Assembly: GCA_036404255.1 (NCBI GenBank)
Contig: DASWOP010000223.1
Span: 1-15,839, forward strand
Source of the DNA: JARLFX01 sp036404255
GTDB lineage: Bacteria; Acidobacteriota; Terriglobia; Terriglobales; Acidobacteriaceae
Length of the DNA: 15,839 nt
Direction: 5' to 3'
The notes below the pieces were generated by a model. That model saw only the letters and a program-made list of their open reading frames with translations. It was not told where the DNA came from and made no database searches. Within the stretch, counting starts at the first letter, position 1, and each line of letters begins with the position of its first letter. This document shows positions 12,949 to 15,839 of the stretch, one piece after another. The position numbers and the translations under genes are program-made.

Positions 12949-13692
12949 CTAGGTTTGCGGCTCATCCAGCAGCATCTTCAACATCTCTTCACGTTGCTCA
13001 GCCAAGACGGTGCGGGCATCGCCCTGCACGGTCACGCGTCCGCCATGGATGGCGGTTACCTCGGCATTCAGCGCGAAGACTTCGCTTACATCATGCGTAA
13101 CAGAGAGCACTGGCGTCGGGTTTGCCGCAAGATAGCTGCCCAGGCCGTCCAGCAACGCAGCCCGCAGTGCCATCTCCAGTCCGGCAAACGGCTCATCTAG
13201 CAGTAGCAGCTTTGGCGCAGGCGCCAGCGCGCGTGCCAGCAGAACGCGCTGTACCTCGCCGCCGGAGAGCTCCTGCGGACGCCGCCCGCTCAGGTGAGCA
13301 GCATGCAGCATCTCCAGAACTTCCGCGCATCGCTTCCGGCCATCGGCCATCGACCGCACGCCGAAGCGCACATTTTCCAACACAGTCAGGTGAGGGAAGA
13401 GCACGCTCCGCTGGCCCACATAACCGATGCCGCGATGATGTGGCGGCACGAAGAGTCCTGTTGCGGTATCCGTCCACCGGGTGCCGCAGAATACGATGCG
13501 CGCCGTCTGCGGCCGCAGCAGCCCTGCGATTGCGCGCAGTACCGTGCTCTTGCCCGCGCCCGATGGTCCAAACAGAACCGACCAGGGCTGCGTCAGGGTG
13601 AATTGCAATTCGATATCCGCGTCGGCGCGGGCGGTATGCCCGGGCCCGCAAAAACTATGTCTCAGCCGCACTGCGAGCAGTGTGTCAGACAA
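12949..13692 (-). CDS. modC: molybdate ABC transporter ATPase, short form without TOBE domain
   Basis: 247 residues if it starts at TTG 13692, which overlaps the end of modB by eight bases and has GGGGG upstream; the open frame reaches 13764, but that part overlaps modB further and looks non-coding. All ABC motifs are present: Walker A GPSGAGKST (42-50), the Q-loop in VGQRSVLFPHLT, the signature LSGGEVQRVLLARAL, Walker B LLLLDEPFAGLE and the switch histidine in SVTHD. The protein ends soon after the nucleotide-binding domain, so the C-terminal TOBE (molybdate-sensing) domain of E. coli ModC is missing. It powers molybdate import with ModB on the cytoplasmic face. Specificity is assigned from the neighbours modB and modA. 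Confidence 0.88.
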   Translation of the reverse strand: MSDTLLAVRLRHSFCGPGHTARADADIELQFTLTQPWSVLFGPSGAGKSTVLRAIAGLLRPQTARIVFCGTRWTDTATGLFVPPHHRGIGYVGQRSVLFPHLTVLENVRFGVRSMADGRKRCAEVLEMLHAAHLSGRRPQELSGGEVQRVLLARALAPAPKLLLLDEPFAGLEMALRAALLDGLGSYLAANPTPVLSVTHDVSEVFALNAEVTAIHGGRVTVQGDARTVLAEQREEMLKMLLDEPQT

Positions 13693-14374
13693 GGCTGCCC
13701 CCGTCCCGCGCCGGCCCGGCGTTGCGAATCCCGCGCCGGAGGTAGAGCGCCAGCAGCGCCGCAAAGGCGCACGTCATCAGCAGGAGCGCGGTACGGTTCG
13801 CCTGTGCGTAATCAAACTCCTGTACGTGGTCATATAGCGCAATGGATATGGTGCGAGTCACGCCGGGAATGTTGCCGCCAATCATCAAAACCACGCCAAA
13901 CTCGCCCACCGTGTGCATGAACGCAAGCACTGCGCTGGTTACCAGCGCTGGCCGCGCAAGCGGAAGAGCTACGGTAAAAAATGCTCGCGCAGGTGATGCA
14001 CCCAGCAGCGCGGCATCTTCCAGTGCTGCAGTGCTCAGCGTGCGGAAGCCAGCCGTGAGCGGCTGCACCGCAAAAGGAAAGCTGTATATCACCGAGCCAA
14101 TAACCAACCCGGTGAAGGTAAATGCCAGTGGATGACCGAAGATCGCACTCAGCCCCCGGCCGATCGCCGTGTTAGGCCCCAGCATCACCAGCAGGTAGAA
14201 TCCCAGCACCGTTGGGGGCAACAGCAGCGGCAGCGCGCTCAGTGCTTCTGCGGCAGGGCGCAGTCTGCTTGGCGTCCGCGCTAACCACCATGAAAGCGGC
14301 AGCGCAATCGCCATCAGAATCAGTGTGGTAGTGGCTGCCAGCCGCAGCGTGAGCAGAAGTGCCTGTAGGTCCAT
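13685..14374 (-). CDS. modB: molybdate ABC transporter permease
   Basis: 229 residues, the usual ModB length, with about five to six membrane segments. The ATPase-contact (EAA) loop is visible as EDAALLGASPARAFFTVALPLARP. The hydrophobic segments, LPLLLPPTVLGFYLL and TVGEFGVVLMIGGNIPG are typical of ModB. The start is three bases after the modA stop, with AAGGA about 11 bases upstream, and the end overlaps modC, so translation of the three genes is coupled. Confidence 0.94.
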   Translation of the reverse strand: MDLQALLLTLRLAATTTLILMAIALPLSWWLARTPSRLRPAAEALSALPLLLPPTVLGFYLLVMLGPNTAIGRGLSAIFGHPLAFTFTGLVIGSVIYSFPFAVQPLTAGFRTLSTAALEDAALLGASPARAFFTVALPLARPALVTSAVLAFMHTVGEFGVVLMIGGNIPGVTRTISIALYDHVQEFDYAQANRTALLLMTCAFAALLALYLRRGIRNAGPARDGGSLV

Positions 14375-14377
14375 CGG

Positions 14378-15187
14378 CTACTGGTCCTTGGAGGTAAGCC
14401 CGAATTGGGCAAACTGCGCCTGAATCGGGCCGCTCAGCACGTACTCCAGAAAGCGGCGGCCTTCTGCGGGGTGTGCTGCTTTGCGCATCACAACGGCACA
14501 TTGCCGGATCTCGGGATACTGGCTGTCCGGGATGACTACGTAAGTTCCGGTCTGCGTCATGCGAGCGGATTTCGCCAGCGTAAGTGAGATAAACGCGAGC
14601 TGGCTGTTCCCGGTATCTGCGTATTCAGCGGCTTGTGCCACATTCTCCGCCTGCACAAAGTGTGGCACTACTTTTTCGTAGACATGCAGATGCTTCATCG
14701 CGGCCACTGCCGCCATCCCGTAGGGTGCTGTCAGCGGATTGGCCACGGCCACGCTTTTGAGCGCAGGATTGGTCAGTGCAGTCAGTGTGAGTGGCTGAAA
14801 AGGGCCATCCTTCCGCTCCCACAGCACCAGAGTACCCTTGGCGTAGAGGATGGGCGCGGGGGTATCTGTCAGGTTGGCAGCCACTACCCGCTCGGCAAAG
14901 CTGTAGTCCGCAGAGAAGAAGACCTCGGTCGGCGCACCGTTGATAATCTGCGCTGCCAGGCTGGAAGACGATCCGTAGGAGACTGCGACGTGAATGCCGG
15001 TCTCTTTCTCAAAGCCAGCCGCAATGAGCGGCATCACCGGTTGCAGATCGGCAGCTGCGGCTACATGGATGGTGACGGAACCGGCTGCTGGCTTTTGCTG
15101 TGCAAGGGCGGTTCCGGGCAATACGCAGAGCATTGCGAGAGAAAACATTGCAAGAACATATCGGATTTGGAACGCACGGGTGTCCAT
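14378..15187 (-). CDS. modA: periplasmic molybdate-binding protein
   Basis: 269 residues from the ATG at 15187. This start gives a proper signal peptide (MDTRAFQIRY, hydrophobic core, ALA|QQ near residue 30). The open frame goes back to a GTG at 15244, but this would overlap thrC and bury the signal. The mature protein shows ModA features: VAAAADLQPVMPLI at its start, then SYGSSSSLAAQIINGAP and FFSADYSFAERV. The AAADL form is the branch with AAADL in place of AASLT. It binds molybdate (perhaps tungstate) and passes it to ModB. A TATAGT -10-like box ends seven bases before the ATG and there is no SD, suggesting a leaderless mRNA. It is first in the modABC operon. Confidence 0.92.
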   Translation of the reverse strand: MDTRAFQIRYVLAMFSLAMLCVLPGTALAQQKPAAGSVTIHVAAAADLQPVMPLIAAGFEKETGIHVAVSYGSSSSLAAQIINGAPTEVFFSADYSFAERVVAANLTDTPAPILYAKGTLVLWERKDGPFQPLTLTALTNPALKSVAVANPLTAPYGMAAVAAMKHLHVYEKVVPHFVQAENVAQAAEYADTGNSQLAFISLTLAKSARMTQTGTYVVIPDSQYPEIRQCAVVMRKAAHPAEGRRFLEYVLSGPIQAQFAQFGLTSKDQ

Positions 15188-15192
15188 AACAG

Positions 15193-15209
15193 AAACTATA
15201 CGGTAGTTT
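15193..15209. promoter_or_regulatory. dyad AAACTA-tacgg-TAGTTT in the modA/thrC gap
   Basis: Perfect 6-bp arms around a five-base centre in a divergent gap of only 36 bp. The minus-strand TATAGT (15200-15195), the likely -10 of modA, lies inside it. A protein bound here would control modA and perhaps thrC. It does not look like the ModE box I know from E. coli. Confidence 0.5.
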
Positions 15210-15223
15210 AAAAGAGAGCCGAT

Positions 15224-15839
15224 ATGAACGTCAGAACCCATCACCTCCGCTGCATTGGCTGCGGAACCGTTATTCCCGGAGAAGAAGCCCGCAGTGACTT
15301 CCGCTGCCCACTCTGCAACGAGCTCTATGAGGTCCAGTATGCATGGAGCGAGGGTGCCGTTACTCCACCGGGCACCGCCGCAGCTAATCTGCCGAATCCA
15401 AACGCCCTGCGCTGGCTGTGGCAGGAGCGTAAGAACTCCACCGCGCCTGCCGATCAGAGCGGCGTCTGGCGATTCCGCGACCTTTTTCCCATCCTGAACG
15501 ACATGACCCGCCCCGTCACGCTGCGTGAGGGTAATACTCCGCTCTACGAACTACCGCGCTGCGCCAAGGTGGCCGGGGTGGATCGCCTGCTGGCTAAGCA
15601 TCAGGGCATGAATCCCACAGGGTCATTCAAAGACACTGGTATGACGGCTGCGCTCTCCGTTGCGAACGAGCGCGGTTTTGAGTGGGTAGCCTGTGCCTCT
15701 ACAGGGAATACCTCCGCCGCGATGGCGGCCTATGCTGCTCGCGCAGGCCTGCGTTCCGCCGTCTTCATCCCAGATGGCAAAATCGCCTGGGGCAAGCTGG
15801 CTCAGTCCATGGACTACGGTGCGCTGACGATCCAACTCA
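15224..15839 (+). CDS. thrC: threonine synthase, 5' part (cut by the window end)
   Basis: 205 complete codons are visible and the frame is still open at the last base. The start at 15224 has GAGAG upstream. The N-terminus has a zinc-ribbon-like cysteine set, C10-x2-C13 and C28-x2-C31, seen in one branch of bacterial and archaeal threonine synthases. The fold type II PLP core follows: REGNTPLYELP (101-111), and the PLP lysine K136 in NPTGSFKDTGM, then ASTGNTSAAMAAYAARAG for phosphate binding. It converts O-phosphohomoserine to threonine in the cytoplasm. Homologous families (cysteate synthase, other type II lyases) share these motifs, but threonine synthase fits best. It is divergent from modA, with no functional link apparent. 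Confidence 0.9.
   Translation, partial: MNVRTHHLRCIGCGTVIPGEEARSDFRCPLCNELYEVQYAWSEGAVTPPGTAAANLPNPNALRWLWQERKNSTAPADQSGVWRFRDLFPILNDMTRPVTLREGNTPLYELPRCAKVAGVDRLLAKHQGMNPTGSFKDTGMTAALSVANERGFEWVACASTGNTSAAMAAYAARAGLRSAVFIPDGKIAWGKLAQSMDYGALTIQL

Overview
The window looks like chromosomal DNA of an acidobacterium, most likely an Acidobacteriaceae/Terriglobales soil type such as Edaphobacter, Granulicella or Terriglobus. This rests on the moderately high GC of the core genes, the style of the intergenic repeats (TCATCCTGAGCG...GTCGAAGGA type, paired GC hairpins), the mix of proteins (DUF885 peptidase, Tat-tagged aminotransferase, RsbU-type phosphatase, bacilliredoxin) and remembered similarity. 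It is not proven by a marker gene.

Left part (1-2908): a tRNA-Glu(CUC) with encoded CCA, preceded by a perfect TATAAT, is followed by two co-directional genes of visibly lower GC. The first is an unrecognised protein with a winged-helix-like middle, a Gly/Asn-rich motif and an amphipathic C-terminus. The second is a small exported protein with two cysteines. Then comes about 1 kb without a credible gene: a roughly 200-bp composite repeat module present twice, a run of GC hairpins, a 22-bp tandem repeat and an AT-rich stretch with four ATATTTA words. This looks like an accessory insertion next to a tRNA.

Middle part (2909-11237): a small Lys-rich exported protein (+) ends on the same CTAG as a minus-strand run of six genes. 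In transcription order these are a Fis/AAA+ regulator lacking the GAFTGA loop, a secreted DUF885 peptidase, a membrane-bound RsbU-type PP2C phosphatase, proC, ctaA (heme A synthase) and a Tat-signal aminotransferase of the HisC type. Gaps are 27-71 bp, so co-transcription is possible. However, a good sigma70-type promoter sits in front of the DUF885 gene, with its -35 in the loop of a perfect 8-bp inverted repeat. A related dyad, GCARAATAYTGC, lies before both the regulator gene and proC.

Right part (11295-15839): a monocistronic bacilliredoxin gene with a strong SD and a clear intrinsic terminator is divergent from murB. murB converges on modC with 2 bp between stops. modABC (molybdate uptake, ModC without a TOBE domain) is divergent from thrC (threonine synthase, cut by the window end) across a 36-bp gap that holds a 17-bp dyad.

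The most interesting items are the GAFTGA-less regulator beside an operator-like repeat on a sigma70-type promoter, the tRNA-adjacent two-gene cassette, the repeat module, and the apparent export of a PLP enzyme. No CRISPR array, insertion sequence, transposase or integrase is visible.
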